Shown in pieces: positions 13,701 to 26,916 of a stretch of 64,000 nt of DNA. The DNA comes from Strigops habroptila. Taxonomy: Eukaryota > Chordata > Aves > Psittaciformes > Psittacidae. Position numbers and translations under genes: made by a program. How positions within the stretch are numbered: position 1 is the first letter of the stretch; each line of letters starts with the position of its first letter. The notes below the pieces were generated by a model. That model was not told where the DNA came from. It saw nothing but the letters and a program-made list of their open reading frames with translations, and ran no database searches. The stretch covers positions 97,208,743-97,272,742 of the forward strand of contig NC_044278.2 of assembly GCF_004027225.2 (NCBI RefSeq), read 5' to 3'.

Positions 13701-16700
13701 ATTACTTGCAAAGGGCAGCTAAACTAGTTGTTTGGAATCCCTTCATAGTTAACGGGAGAGAATTAGATGTTACTAGAGCAGGGTTCACCTGTTGTACTTT
13801 AAATGTCTACTTTAAGATGAAATGCAACACACTCCTGTAAGTGACTTTTTCTCCTTGTTGTCTCCAGAGGGAGTCTGAGAGACTAGTCCAGTGTAAATCT
13901 CTGAACTATGGATGTCCAAGGAGAGGTGAAATTAATTTCACTTCCTGTAATAGGTCAGCTTTCTGCTGACTTCTTGCAGGAGTCTGGGAAAGCTCCTCGT
14001 TAGTAGGACATAAGCTATTGGCTCTTAGGAATTTCAGCATTTTAATTGACACAAGGTATTGGTTTCTTCCTCATTGTTCCATGATAAATGCACACCTAAG
14101 CAAATTTGAGCTTCAATTAAACAAAATTATGTGATCCTCCAAAAAAGGAGGATTTGGTCATATATGTAAGTGTTTGCATACAGTACAACTGAAGAATTTC
14201 CAGTTGGCGCTTCTTTTTCTGCTTTTTTACACTTCTGAATTTTATGATATTTTATGCATTTAATTGCAGACCAAAATGCTCATACAATTTCTTTGACCAA
14301 ATATAAGTAACCAAAATAGCTTGATCTGTGCATGCATAAGAAATCATGTATTTTAAAAAACAACAAATCTATTAAGAAAGTCATAGCCATGCAGCAGACA
14401 AAGAAACCAGCTTCACTAAACTCCTTATTTTGTATCCAACTGTTTGGCTGCAGTTTTAGCTTATACAGTGTTCTTTCTTTGTTTCACATAACTACTTTAA
14501 TCCTTTCTGGATGCATTCCAAGTTTTAACTTCTTTTCCTGATTTTGTAGGTGATTTCACATGGCAGTAACTGTGTCAAGGAAAAAAAATCTTCAGCTATT
14601 TAATTTATCTTGGCTTTATTTCAAATTAATTGTGCCTTCTTATTAATTAGCTGATTATCTTTAACATTCACCTGTGGCTTTCACATTTCCAAATCCCTGT
14701 ATATCCTTTAACATTACATTCCTTACTTTTTTCTCTGCTTACTTTTCCAACTCCCTGATTGATTACATGAATCCACATTCCCTGTAGTACTGGACTCTCA
14801 TGTGAAGCTGTTAATTAGATTTCCTGCACAATGTTTTTGCAAGTAGGAATTGTAGTTTTTATTTTTGAAGGTATATAATTTGTATTCTTCAGCCCGGCTA
14901 ATTCTGAAACCTTTTTTCCTTCATCTTGGAAAATAGGCTGTACTTAAGGTTAAATGATCAGTTTGCCAAATACTCCAGGCTGCAAGCCCAGGATAGTCTT
15001 AACATTAGCAGCAAAGGCGGCACAAATATTTAAGATACTGAGTCTTGCAGTTAACAAGTTTGCATCCAAGACACTTTCATATTCTGGATGTTTTTTCTTA
15101 AGTGTCAATTATTGATTACTTTAGATTAAAATCATATGTTATTTCCAGGACCTTGATAACTCTATGTGATAATTATTTATAAGACATCATGAGTAGAAAT
15201 CCTCGTAAAATTCTGTTTCAGCAACTGGATCCTGGCACAACTCCACAGTAGATCAAGTATCCACAGATTTTATGTTGCCAAATTTCACTAACTCCCAAAT
15301 TTGTCTTAATCTTTATCTGACCTACATACTGAAGAGAAGGGGGAAGCTAGGAGACACATATCATGCCTTGAAGATCACATTAGGTATCAGTAAAAGGCAC
15401 GGAAGTGTTTTTCAATAAGCCCATTCATCCCTGCAAAACTACCATTACACATTCTTTGATTTCTTTCAATTTAGGAAATAATTGTCTTATGTGCTATGGG
15501 ACTCTTCTCTGCTGAATCTTCTTTCTATGATGTCCTCAGTCACTTTGTTTTTGTCCTTTATCCTCAGGGACTGCAATTTCTCTCAATCCTTTTACAAAAG
15601 AGAGGAGTATAATGTTTCCACTCTTTCCTTCTTTCATTTGCTTGGAAGTGGCCATCCGTCCACATAGCTACAAGGTCTGTTATTCTATGATTTCAGTGTT
15701 CATCCTGACACTCTCTTGCTGTCAATCCCTGTAAAACAAATGTGAAAACAAAGTTCTTGATGGCTGGCTACAAATTTACCTGAGCTCACTTGGACAGTCT
15801 TGCTTCACTGAGCAACCAAGAGCTCAAATTGTTTATGCTTTCCTTTACCAAAATAATGCCCCCAAGGACTCAGAACTAACAAAATGCTGAAGCCATAGCT
15901 TCTCTCACCATACTGACCTGTCAGGTAAAGACTGAATGATTAAAAGCAACACCAGTTATGTGCAGAGAAAGAAGTTGGTGTGATGCATGTCATCTCTATC
16001 AGCTAAGAGAGTACTTCAGCTGCTGGGGAATTTACTTTGGCACGAAACCAGATCCAGCCCTTCTTATGAGCAAGAACATGTATGCATTCTTGGACTCATC
16101 TCCACGCCCTCAGTGGACTAGCACACTTCTACTGGTATATATGTATTCCTATGCGTCCTTAAGAAAACAACAGCTTTTGTGCCTTTCTGTGTGTGTGAAA
16201 ATTGACGTGGATTTAGTAATTGTTTTAATTCTATCAATTAATTAGGTGGGTTTTTTTAGAGTTTTAATGTCAAAAAAATTGGAAACTGCAATGCAGCATT
16301 TCTAATCTTTAATATGATGGGCTCCATGAAGGAGAACTGCTGTACTTGATGGTTGAGTTTAAGCCCCAATTCTGCAGAGCTCTTAACTGTTTGCTTACCT
16401 CTGAATAGAACTAGTCCCACTGATGTTAGTGCAATAAAATCAGAACATGACGAAGGGTCCTTCTGTGAGATCCATTATTATAATATAAAAAATACAAAGC
16501 TAGAAAGCAAAATCTATCTTCTCTAACGTATAACATTTCTAAAGATATTTTTCTTTTCAGTTGATGTTACATTTAATTACTCATAAACACTGTTTTTTAT
16601 AAAGCTTCCTGTTCTTCTTAAAATGAGTATTTAATATCAAAGTGAAGCAGAAGTCATTTTCCAATTTAAACTGCAACTAAATTACCCAATTGTTGACAAT

Positions 16701-16941
16701 GAAAAATCTTTCTTTAGGGTGTAGTGGAATAAAATAGGTCATATATGTAGTAAAATGAGAACACCAGACCAGAAACGTGAACTCCAGAAATTTTTTTTTC
16801 TCCTTGTGCAATACAGTATTATAAAAGGAGTAGTGTTGTTTCATTTTGACACGGGGCGATGCACTGCAGGCAATCATTCGTTGCAACAGGTACCTTGAAA
16901 TTGATTATCTCTGGCCTTATAGCTATACTTAGCTACAAACC

Positions 16942-16985
16942 TAGGACTTACCTATACTTACAATGAAAAGTATAGCTAAGTCCTA
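16942..16985. repeat. perfect-but-one hairpin, 18-bp stem
   Basis: The left arm TAGGACTTACCTATACTT and right arm AAGTATAGCTAAGTCCTA pair over 18 bp with a single C-C mismatch around an 8-base loop. A third related copy, TAGCTATACTTAGC, starts just upstream at 16919. The stem is shorter than a usual pre-microRNA. Confidence 0.7.
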
Positions 16986-17894
16986 TACCCTGAGACACCT
17001 TTCCTGCTGTAGGCTCTTCTTCTGCACAGTAGCTTGAAACGCTCTTCTGCTCAGCATCATTTGAGTACAGATCAGGCTATTCAATCCAAGGCCTCCCATT
17101 GCTTCTGACACAGGCTGGAAATAATGGCCAGGTTTATTGCTGTGTTATTATTGCTCTAAGGTCAGGCTCCTGGCTCTTTCATCCGTTCTCCTGCGTTCTC
17201 CCATTCTTTCATTTGTTCATCTTGACCCAACTAACACTTGTGAACTACATTGCATTTGTTAGATCAAGAGGCTGCCTGCCGTGCCTCAGAGCATTAAGTA
17301 GGGCACTAGTCCTTAGGGTAAATGGAGCATGGTATGGAGAAATAAACGTTATTCTTTTCAGCCAAGACTGAATGTGCATGTTATATATCTGTTGAGTGCA
17401 TCTCTGACACTGATTTAACAGTTCTTTCTTCTTAGTAAGTATATCACGTACCTTCTCCCCCTTTCTCACTGCCAAGGCATAAAAGTTGAAATCACACCAT
17501 GCAAAAGTTCAAATTTACTTCATTCTATCCCACTTAGGTCACAGCTTTGGGCAGTGCTACGAGGTGAATCCTTAAACTCTTTTTAAAAGTATCATTTTGA
17601 CATTTATTTTCTCTACCTGGAAGCATCATGAGGAGAAAGGTTTACTTTTTCAAGCTGCACCTATAGTTCTCTAATAGTTTTAGGAATACTTAGCAATTTT
17701 AAAAGACCAATCAGATGGAGTCCTTCATATCATAAGACTTGATTTAGCACGCCCTACCCTGGTATAAATGTGATCATATTAAAAGCAATCTATTGGATTT
17801 AGATATCTTGTGTATGCTTATCTCTGGTTTTGAAATTCCCAGCAGAAGCTATAGACAGTGTGTGTACACAGGCAAAGCAATAGACGGCCCAGAC

Positions 17895-17940
17895 ACAGGT
17901 CTCTCAGCATCAGAGACCTGTCTCAGCATCAGAGACAGGT
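17895..17940. repeat. two overlapping tandem hairpins
   Basis: ACAGGTCTCT ... AGAGACCTGT (10-bp stem, loop CAGCATC) is followed by ACCTGTCTC ... GAGACAGGT (9-bp stem, loop AGCATCA), which shares the middle arm. The structure arises from a tandem duplication of a CTCAGCATCAGAGAC unit. Confidence 0.7.
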
Positions 17941-19786
17941 GCTTGGCAGTTCTCCATGGTTTCCAATGGTCTTCTCTTTAGGAAGTCAGACTCTGTGTGT
18001 GATCTTCGGTAATGAAGCCAAGAAAGGTGTTGATCTACAGAGCATAACTAGATTACAAAACCAAGTCAATCTCCCTGCCTGCTCCAGCACATTTAGGAGA
18101 GGGGCTAATGAGCTCAAGCCAACACCACAGCTCTGCAAGTCCTCTGCTCATGTCAGGATTTTTGTTTTACTGGACATTTTTTTAAATAAAAAGCTTTGAG
18201 GGTTATAAAAATTCAACAAGTATTACGCTTCCTCCTGTTGTGTCAAACTGGTAACTTCAGAGCAGCCAAGAACATAAGTGTTGACTCTCACTAATGTCTC
18301 CTTTCAAAGCTGGCCTGATAATACCCTGAAGACAGTCAATGGACATGCTGTCTGCCTTGAAGCATGCTAATGCTTTGGACATGTTGAGATATACAGACAT
18401 CTTGCGTGTCTTGTGCTCAAGGCAGGATTAGCTGAGTTGATAACTTCCGGAACCCAAAGCCTGGCCCTCAAGGATGCCACTGGAACAAAGTATGGACATG
18501 CTGCCTGTTCAGCTCTGTCTTTCTGGATGGAAACTCTGTTGTTACCTTCTGTTCTCTAGGGGGAATAATGGTTTCTGCTGCTTTTTCCAGTGAGTGGGAA
18601 GGAAGTGTATTGCTGCTTGTGCCTTACTGAGAATACTCGCTGCTCAAAGCAGGGTGATATCGCCCAAGATGGTGACACAGGAAGAACCTCAGCTGTAAAT
18701 GAGTCCCAGGCACTCAAGATCACAATGACCAGATGATGCAGCCCAAGTGAAAATTATTTTTGAGATGGCCTGAAATCCTGAGGAATAACAGCAGCCATCT
18801 CCTTGCTTTTGGAGATCTCTGTGAGGAAGCTTCTTTCCTGCTGCAGCTGCTATTTTCCTGATCTCCTCCTCTACTTAAGGCACAGTGGTGCCTGGATGGG
18901 GAGCAATCACTTCATGGTCTACCATGGGATTCCCCAGCACCATTTGCTGGTGGTGAATTTGGCTCATACTGATAAAAGATATTGAGGCCATTAAATGTAT
19001 TCAAGGCATATTGTGACACTGTTAAACACATTAGACAAAAGATCAGTGAAGTTTTCAGCAATGAGTTGTGACCTTGGTGAGGATAGGGAAATTTCTCTAT
19101 TTTCATATTTCTGGACTCTATTCCTACAGCAGCGCCCATGCAGGTGGTCCCCTGCCACCCCGCTGCTTTGTGGATCTTCAGGGTTGATGCCTGTGAGGGG
19201 GACATGTTCCCCACAGCTCTGTCCTGAGTTACTGTCCCTCAGCAGCCTGCAGCCAGATCCAGTTTTGAGCCCTGTCACTGCAGTGGTGAAGCTGGACCCA
19301 CTTAGTGCTTTCTGAAGGGAGCAGGTCCTGGCTTCAAGTTACCTGCGAACCCGCAAAATCTCAGTCAAAATATCCTCAAATGCTGCCTGGAGGAGGGGGA
19401 GAAAGAGAAGTGTGGGGAAAATCCTAATCCTCTTTAGACTGCAGCCGCTGTGGAGGGCACTGCCATGGGCGCTCCCTGGGCCAGGCAGGCAGAGGGATGC
19501 CTGCCCCATGGCTGAGCCAGCTGCCAGCAGCCTCAGCTTTGGCTGAGACATTTCCCCTGTGTGGAAAATGGTAACTGGCCAAGGAGGTGATCCCAGAGGC
19601 CTGTCTGCTGAACCGGTATAGCAAATTAAGGGGAGCCATTTAAACAGCTTGGCTTCTCTAACTGCTTGAATTACACCCTGCGTTCCCTGTCTGAGGTGGA
19701 CATACAAATGGGCAGAAACCTATACAAGTGTTTTTCCCTGAATGGGCAGCGAAGAGGGGGGTGGTGGTGCTTCCTCCCCTGGTTAA

Positions 19787-20290
<504 letters not shown>

Positions 20291-20428
20291 GACATTGACC
20301 ATGGCACAAAATGAGCAGAGAGGAAGACTTTTTGGTGCGATTCTCCTTTTTCTTCCTTTTTTTTTACACCTCTCTCTGGTGGTTTAAGATTCAGTGTTGC
20401 AACACTTTTTAATCTATACATTAAACTT

Positions 20429-20434
20429 AATAAA
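20429..20434 (+). terminator. proximal poly(A) signal AATAAA
   Basis: This canonical AATAAA lies 493 bases after the stop codon. It could give a short 3' UTR isoform; use of the site is unverified. Confidence 0.45.
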
Positions 20435-20857
20435 AGGACCAATAAGCCACTTTATCAGTATTTTGTATATTCTCTACACATTTTTCTTCCCCAAACATTT
20501 AGCCACTGCTTATTCAGCCCTATATAACTTTTATTAAGCCTCTGTGTTTTCAGCATTATTACAAAAATGCAACATAATTACTTGGCATATGTAGCGTTTC
20601 CCTATAGTACTTTTATGAAGTGCAGTAAATGGACGTTTTTCCGTCCATTGGAAATTCCACTCACGGTACTGTAGAGCTCTGTTGGTTGTGTATGACTAAC
20701 AGGAAACTTCTTCCAGACGTAGATTTCTGTTGCTGTTATGTTTAGCTCATTGATGTCGTATTGTGCTGTACCATGTTTATTATTTCAATATTCATTTTTG
20801 TAAAAAATATATATATTATATGTGCTATTTTATGTTTGTATTTGAAAAATCTCTGTA

Positions 20858-20863
20858 AATAAA
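20858..20863 (+). terminator. likely main poly(A) signal AATAAA
   Basis: The AATAAA follows an AT-rich UTR tail and overlaps a Pumilio-type element TGTAAATA (20854-20861). The following TTTTTCCTTGATCAATACTT and a G/T-rich stretch are consistent with a cleavage site near 20880. A further AATAAA at 22407 could serve a longer form. Confidence 0.6.
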
Positions 20864-20883
20864 TTTTTCCTTGATCAATACTT

Positions 20884-23129
20884 GCAACGCGTGGGCATGT
20901 CAATAGATGAAAAAGTTCTTTCCCAGATCCCCATTGGAAAAATCCTTGGAAAGAATCATGACTTTTACAACCATGCTGCATCCTTTTGTGTATGTGTAAC
21001 ACATATACACTTAGGGTTCAGTTACATTGCCTGAGGATAGACATCTATTGCCACTGGAGGCATTCTGACATGTGCCACATTTTTGCCTGATGCTGTCAGA
21101 TGTCCTACAGGACTTCAGTGAGACCTTCGCCATTCTGTCCTGACTGCTGTGGACTCAGCATTTCACACTGTACTGCATATACCAGTTTAAGCAACTGGAA
21201 CAAGCCCGTACTTTTTTAATAGCATGGTCATTGATCAAATACCTACCAGGCAGTATTCCCTGCATGAGACACTGGAACTGTATATACAAAACTTAAAAAC
21301 AAACTTCTATTTTCTTTAAGAAAAACAATGTGAAGTCAGAGCGTGGGAACTCGTAAGGGGTTTTGGATCATGACATTAACTAATGTTATTCCCTTTCAGA
21401 TTTGGTTTTCTGCTCTTGTTTTCCCAATATATTTCTGTCATGTATTTCTAAGTTGCAGTCTATGTTCTTGTTGCAGTTCTGCTGGTTAATAACATTTGTA
21501 GCTGTTGCAACTCTGAAATCATGCGGTTGCTTTGTACATTATGCCGGGTGGGTTTTTGGAGGTATGTGGGAAATAGCAATGTCAGCTTGCAGTGATCAAT
21601 CCTGATACCTCTGAACTGAATTTTATCAAGTTTCATTATAGGCTGGGCACTGTGTATTTGCTTTATGGTGCTGTGCAGTGAAAACAAAAATGTACCTTAC
21701 CCCTCCCAGATTAGCCCATAATAGCCCTATCACATCCAACTGCACTTCTCCTGAGAAGCACACCAACCATGCCCTGGGGACTTTCCTCCCTGCACACTTT
21801 TCCAGTGGCACCAGCAGCAGTGGAACAGGGAGCTCTTGTCTCCTGCCTCCAGGTTTCAGGTCTCATCCCTTCTTGTGAGCACTCAGGACCATACCTAAAC
21901 CTGCTGCAGGAGGTCAGTGGCATTCCATATAACCTCACCGTAAGTATTAATATGCCTGTTAGTTTTGTGGATTGCTGCTTTATTAAAACTGAAGGAGATG
22001 AAAACACAGCTTTGGCTGTGGTTCCCCCTAGTTCCAGTAAGAACTTTGGCAGGTATCTCAGTAGAAAAATGGTGCCTTTGTAGAGTATGCAGCTGTGGGA
22101 ACATGCCTTTCCCTCCACTGAAACTGCAGTTTTGTTATACAAAGTTTCAGTGACTTCGCTATAGAAATATGAGTGTTACTATTCTAAATTTGACCCTCCC
22201 GAGATTATATCCTGAGCCGTGCACCATGGACAACATTTTAATCTTTTTAGATCTTCCTGTACTCAGGTTTGGGCTTGATTTATCATGATAAACTGGAACT
22301 GTGCAATTACTTCATGAACTAAATTAGGTTTTTGTTACAATGCGATACAATTACAGCATGACTGACTCTCTGATTTTGTATATGATCTTTTTTTAATTTG
22401 GGCTTTAATAAAGTGTCAATTTTTAGTAACTGAGCCAATGATATATGCTGTACCTGCTTTGTAGCTGTTTATCATATAGCCTTCAGCTGCTCTGATATGA
22501 ATAAACCAATCACAGCTAAATTAGATTTGTCCATATTTGTGCATTTTGGTTCTGATATCCATTTTGCACTAGAATATAAATACTATTTATTATAATGGTT
22601 ATCAAGCTTCACAGTTACAAACTCTAATAACTTCGAACTGGGTAAAAGATTGCTTTAAGTTGCACAGTATGAAGTGTCAATGAAATATTTACAATATTTA
22701 CTTTGTTTAATTTTCCATTTATTTATTCTTGAGGATGAGGAGCTTGGCCTTGCATTTGTCAAAACAAAAGACATGAGCTTGCATAGGCTCCTAGGTCACC
22801 GAATTCTGTCCTTTCCGTTGCTGGCAGTTGTATCACACAGTCTTGTTCATAAATCTATCGAGCTGTATTTTAAAACTATATAAGCAGTTTTCCCCTGACA
22901 ACTACAATGGGAAATTTATTCCAAAATCTCACTCTTTGAGTGATTAGACACTTCTAAGTTCCAGACCACCTTGTGTTCTGGAGCTCACAGATGTCAGAGG
23001 TCACAGTTCACTTCCAACAAATACTCTGGAAGCAGGAAGTTTCATCTCTCACACTTAACTAACACAGGAGTTACATAGAAATAAATAGTATGGTCATAGA
23101 CTACTGTTCATTATCAGAAGCTATCTTAG
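20884..23129. other. intergenic, no gene seen
   Basis: This is AT-rich sequence downstream of the LHFPL poly(A) site. It includes another AATAAA at 22407-22412, so part of it could be an extended 3' UTR. No exon, RNA gene or recognisable mobile element is seen. Overlapping open frames around 21.7-22.1 kb have no domain. Confidence 0.6.
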
Positions 23130-23640
23130 GACCGCAGGATAATTCAGGTGTGGAACTTGGCATTTGTCATAAAGTTTCTGCTGTCTCACTCCTCCAGCCT
23201 GTCTCAGACCCTGTGAATGGCAGTCCTGGCCCCTCACTACATTGACTGGTCTCCCCAGCTTGATGTCATCTGCAAACTTGATGAGAGCACACTCTTCCAG
23301 CCCTTCTGGGTCACCGATAAAACCGTTAAACAGGACAGGTTCCAGGATAGATCTGCGATACCCACTCACTACACGCACCCAGTTAGAGTCTGGCCAGGAG
23401 CCATGACCCTCTGAACCTCAACCAGGCTTTTACCCATCTCTTTGCCTACCCATCCAGACCATAAAGTCACAACCTGAGTACAAGAAACCCATGGGAACCT
23501 GTGCAAAAAGCCTTGCTACAATCAGAAGGACAACCACTGCTCTTCCCATGATCACAAATCCAGCCATTTTACCATGGAAAACCAACGGGTGGGTCTGGCA
23601 TAGTTTGTTCTTGATAAACGTGTGCTGACTGCTCCCAGCC
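23130..23640 (-). mobile_element. CR1 LINE fragment, reverse-transcriptase region
   Basis: This is the reverse complement of CR1 ORF2. The - strand reads SILEPVLFNGFIGD ... CALIKFADDIKLG, matching the reverse-transcriptase region that includes the FADD catalytic signature. Further into the element, the + strand blocks GTGCTGACTG and GATGTCATCTGCAAACTTGATGAG match the antisense of CR1. Stops and indels show it is decayed. Neither the element's 3' UTR and tail nor its 5' end is present, so this is an internal fragment, older than the CR1s at 31.9 and 48.4 kb. Confidence 0.85.
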
Positions 23641-25892
23641 ACTGAAATGAGATCTAGCTACATAAGGCTACCAGTGGAAATAAGGTGTTGGGATACTCAT
23701 GCCTTTGTGTGCCTAACTTTTGCTTAGCATGGCTAAATACAGAAAAAAACCAGTCATTAACAAATCTAGAAATACGAAGGGTAGGAAAAAAACCTGAGCT
23801 CTGGAAGTTGGAAATTTACTTCAGATATGAATTTGACTGAGGCAAGTCAAGGTCAAAGAACTTGGTGCAGTACCTTATTTACATAAATTCAGTCTTTGGG
23901 AATGACTTCAAGAGAACACATGATGAAATTCTCCCACCCAAACCCGAGAGAACTGAAGACTTTCTTTGCCTATGCAGCACAGGGTGCAGTGCCAAGACTC
24001 TTGGCCTGAACGTTAATGCAGTATTTACTCAGAGGGAAAATGCAAATACTATCATTCAAGCATTAAGCCAGGGAGAAGCTTTTCTGCATAAATATGAGGC
24101 TTGTGAAGGCCCTGTTTGGAGGTGGAGAGAGCATTATGCTCTTTCTGTAAAAAAAAAATCATTACTTTCTAAGACCTACATGTTAACAAATGAGTCAAAT
24201 TTTCACTGCCTGCTGTAGAGTTTGCTCCCTCCCCAAAATGCAAATATGCGTATATGAAAAAAACCCCTTTAAAAATGTTTTGAAATGAGATTTAGATAGC
24301 TCCTGAGGTGATTTAACCCCTCTATTTCCTTTGATAGAAAATTCAGAAATCAGTTGCAACTGCAATTTATCTGTCATTCTAGAGTTTTAAATAGACTATG
24401 AAAAATACCAAACTGAATGACATGACAAATAACCTGTACATCAACATAAGTATTAATTCTACTCTACATACTTAACCTTTCAGAGAGACAATGGTGAAAT
24501 TAGATACGTCTTTTTTTAGATGTGACATTTTAGTGTAATCCCTCAAGCAGACAGGATTTTAAATATATGCTTTCAAGTATTAAGTGTTTTAATTATTATT
24601 ATTATTTAAATAATGAGGGATCAAAGAAAATGAGGACATTTTGGAAAGAGTTTCAAGTTCAGTTCTCTTAGTGGCAGAAAGGATGGTTATTAGGTGACAT
24701 ATAAATAAGTGGCCATTTTTCATGTTCCTCACCAAGAAACAGAATGTTCATTGAAATTTATATAGATATTTTAGCTGAGTAAAGACAGACTCTGACTCTT
24801 TTCATGGACAATTTTACCACCTTTTAGTCTGCTAGCAAGATTTGCTAAGAATGTCAGTGTGTAGGGATATTGTATGTTATGCTTATTGTAAATTAAGCCA
24901 TCACAAGGAAAACTATAATCTGAACTGAACATATGGCACAACTTCATTGTACATGTCTACATCGCCAGAGCCCAGCTTATTGTTGCCTGCTTTCCTGGCT
25001 GCCTAAGAGTGAATGAACTATACGAACTGTATGTTACACTGCTTTAAGCATCCTCCATCACACAGGGATATCTTATGGTCCTCAACAGGCACTATGGACC
25101 GTACTGAGCATCACTAGAAGTATGATCATCTCTAAACATGCCCCATGCATGGCTGTCACCCCAGTGGTTATAAAACAGTTTGGCTTGTCAGAGTGGGAGT
25201 GGTAAAGCAGTGAGCTCAAAAAAGCTGCCTTTCACCTGAAGCCTAAAGCAAATGCAGCTCTGTAACAGCAGACAGAAAGCTTCTGCCTCGCACCATCCAT
25301 GCAGATGGGAGCAAAGTTTGTTGTCACCATGGAAAGCAGCTGTTCCTGTCTGCAGCAAGACTTAGCAGCCCAAGGAGTTAGTCTGTGAGTCTGTAATCAC
25401 TCAGGTAACTTTCCAGACATTTTTCTTACAGGAATGAAGAAGCATGGAAGCCACTGCCCGAGTTCCCAAGAGAACACATTAAAGAGTGATCCCATCTTTC
25501 TTGTCCATCTCAGATGCAGTCGCACCTGGGGCAGATGGAAATGCTTATGTACAGCTCCTGCAGCATGGTGCATGAGACCGCTGCACCAAGCAAGTTTCAG
25601 CTCCGGGATCAGAGATAAAGACAATGGCAACAACCAAGGTGCTCCATGTGCTTTTTAAAACTGCATGCAGCTGTCCTCTGCATACATAAATGTCTTCATC
25701 CTTTTTTTATTCTCAGGGGCTAAAGGTAATTTTTACTTTCTTCACACCAGCCAGCAAAATCAATATTTAAGTACACTTAATAAAGAAAGGTTGTTGGGCT
25801 GTGTAGACAGAGCCACTCTGCAAAGCACTTTTGCTCCAGCTTGTAGCCAAAGAACTGAATGGTTCATCAAGTAATGGACAGCAGCTTCCAAC
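23641..25892. other. intergenic, no gene seen
   Basis: This is AT-rich sequence with a short ATT run near 24590-24612. A 118-codon open frame at 23862-24218 has no recognisable domain. I recognise no repeat family. Confidence 0.55.
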
Positions 25893-25897
25893 ATAGG
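25893..25897. repeat. target-site duplication ATAGG, left
   Basis: ATAGG directly precedes the LTR start TGTCGTGG and is repeated at 26460-26464 directly after the LTR end GGACA. Confidence 0.85.
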
Positions 25898-26459
25898 TGT
25901 CGTGGTTTGAGCCCAGCCGGTAACTCAGAACCATGCAGACACTCACTCACTCCCTCCCCTTCTTCCTCCTCCCAGAGGGATGGGGAGGAGAATCGGAAGA
26001 ATGTAACTCCCACGGGTTGAGATAAGAGCAGTCCAGTAACTAAAGTACCATACAAAACTACTACTGCTACCACCAATAATAATAATGATAAGGGAAATAA
26101 CAAGGGGAGAGGATACAATTGCTCACCAACCACCGACCGATACCCAGCCCAACCTGAGCAGTGATCTGGGCCTTCCAGGTTACTCCCCCTGGTTTATATA
26201 CTGGGCATGACGTGCTGTGGTATGGAATACCCCTTTGGCCAGTTTGGGTCAGGTGTCCTGTCTCTGCTTCCTCCCGGCTTCCCCTCCTCCCTGGCAAAGC
26301 ATGAGACTGAGAAAGTCCTTGGTTGGAGTAAACATTGCTTAGCAACAACTGAAAATATTGGTGTTATCAGCGTTGTTCCCAGGCTGAAAGTTAAAAAACA
26401 CAGCACTGCACCAGCTACTAAGAAGGAGAAAAATGACTGCTATAGCTGAACCCAGGACA
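25898..26459 (-). mobile_element. solo LTR of an avian ERVL-type retrovirus
   Basis: This 562-bp solo LTR begins TGTCGTGGTTTGAGCC and ends TGAACCCAGGACA on the + strand, with TG...CA termini and a perfect 5-bp target duplication (ATAGG). Its promoter orientation is the - strand: the TATA element TATATAAACC lies at about 26200-26191 in reverse, so U3 is at 26459 to about 26200 and R-U5 runs down to 25898. The 5-bp duplication fits the ERVL class, and the sequence resembles an LTR that I recall as common in Neoaves. No internal retroviral sequence remains, so the provirus collapsed by LTR-LTR recombination. An ATT-rich microsatellite occurs in the R/U5 part, as in the family. Confidence 0.9.
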
Positions 26460-26464
26460 ATAGG
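26460..26464. repeat. target-site duplication ATAGG, right
   Basis: This is an identical copy of 25893-25897 and marks the insertion boundary of the solo LTR. Confidence 0.85.
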
Positions 26465-26758
26465 ACTCCAGGGTGGGTGGTTTTCTGCAAATGCCTCTGC
26501 CCCTCAGCCCAGTGATTTTATCCTGTTCCCTAAATATCTGCCAGATGTGACCACTTTTCAAAACCTTGGGCTTTTGAAAGCATGGTAGCTGCTAAAGGGA
26601 AAGCAAAGAGTTCATGTGAATACTATGTTTTCTGTTAAGAATTCCAATCGTTCCAATGGGCTTGGACCAAACTCCATGACCCTGATCCAAAAACTGTAGG
26701 AGCCAATGGCAAATAGTCCACTGGCTTAACTTAGGCACAGATTAAATGGGCAAAATGC

Positions 26759-26832
26759 CATAACTATTCTATAACTATTAGATATAACTATAACTATAGA
26801 TATTCTATAACTATAGATATAACTATTCTATA
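26759..26832. repeat. imperfect ATAACTAT(TCT) minisatellite
   Basis: Units such as ATAACTATTCT and ATAACTATAGAT recur about eight times. The units are nearly self-complementary (ATAACTAT/ATAGTTAT-like), giving a very AT-rich stretch. Confidence 0.8.
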
Positions 26833-26891
26833 TCTGGCTTTGTATTATGTTCTGGTAAACTGTCCATCTTATTTTTTCCTGTGGACGAAAT

Positions 26892-26916
26892 ACACACACG
26901 TGCACACACACACACA
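26892..26916. repeat. (CA)n microsatellite
   Basis: About 12 CA units, interrupted once by a GTG. Confidence 0.85.

Noticed and set aside
15676..15695. TATTCTATGATTT resembling a CR1 tail
   Set aside because: Sequence on both sides does not match CR1.
18300..18700. Possible old LTR in the LHFPL intron
   Set aside because: The wording recalls bird LTR sequence, but no TG...CA ends, target duplication or AATAAA could be placed.
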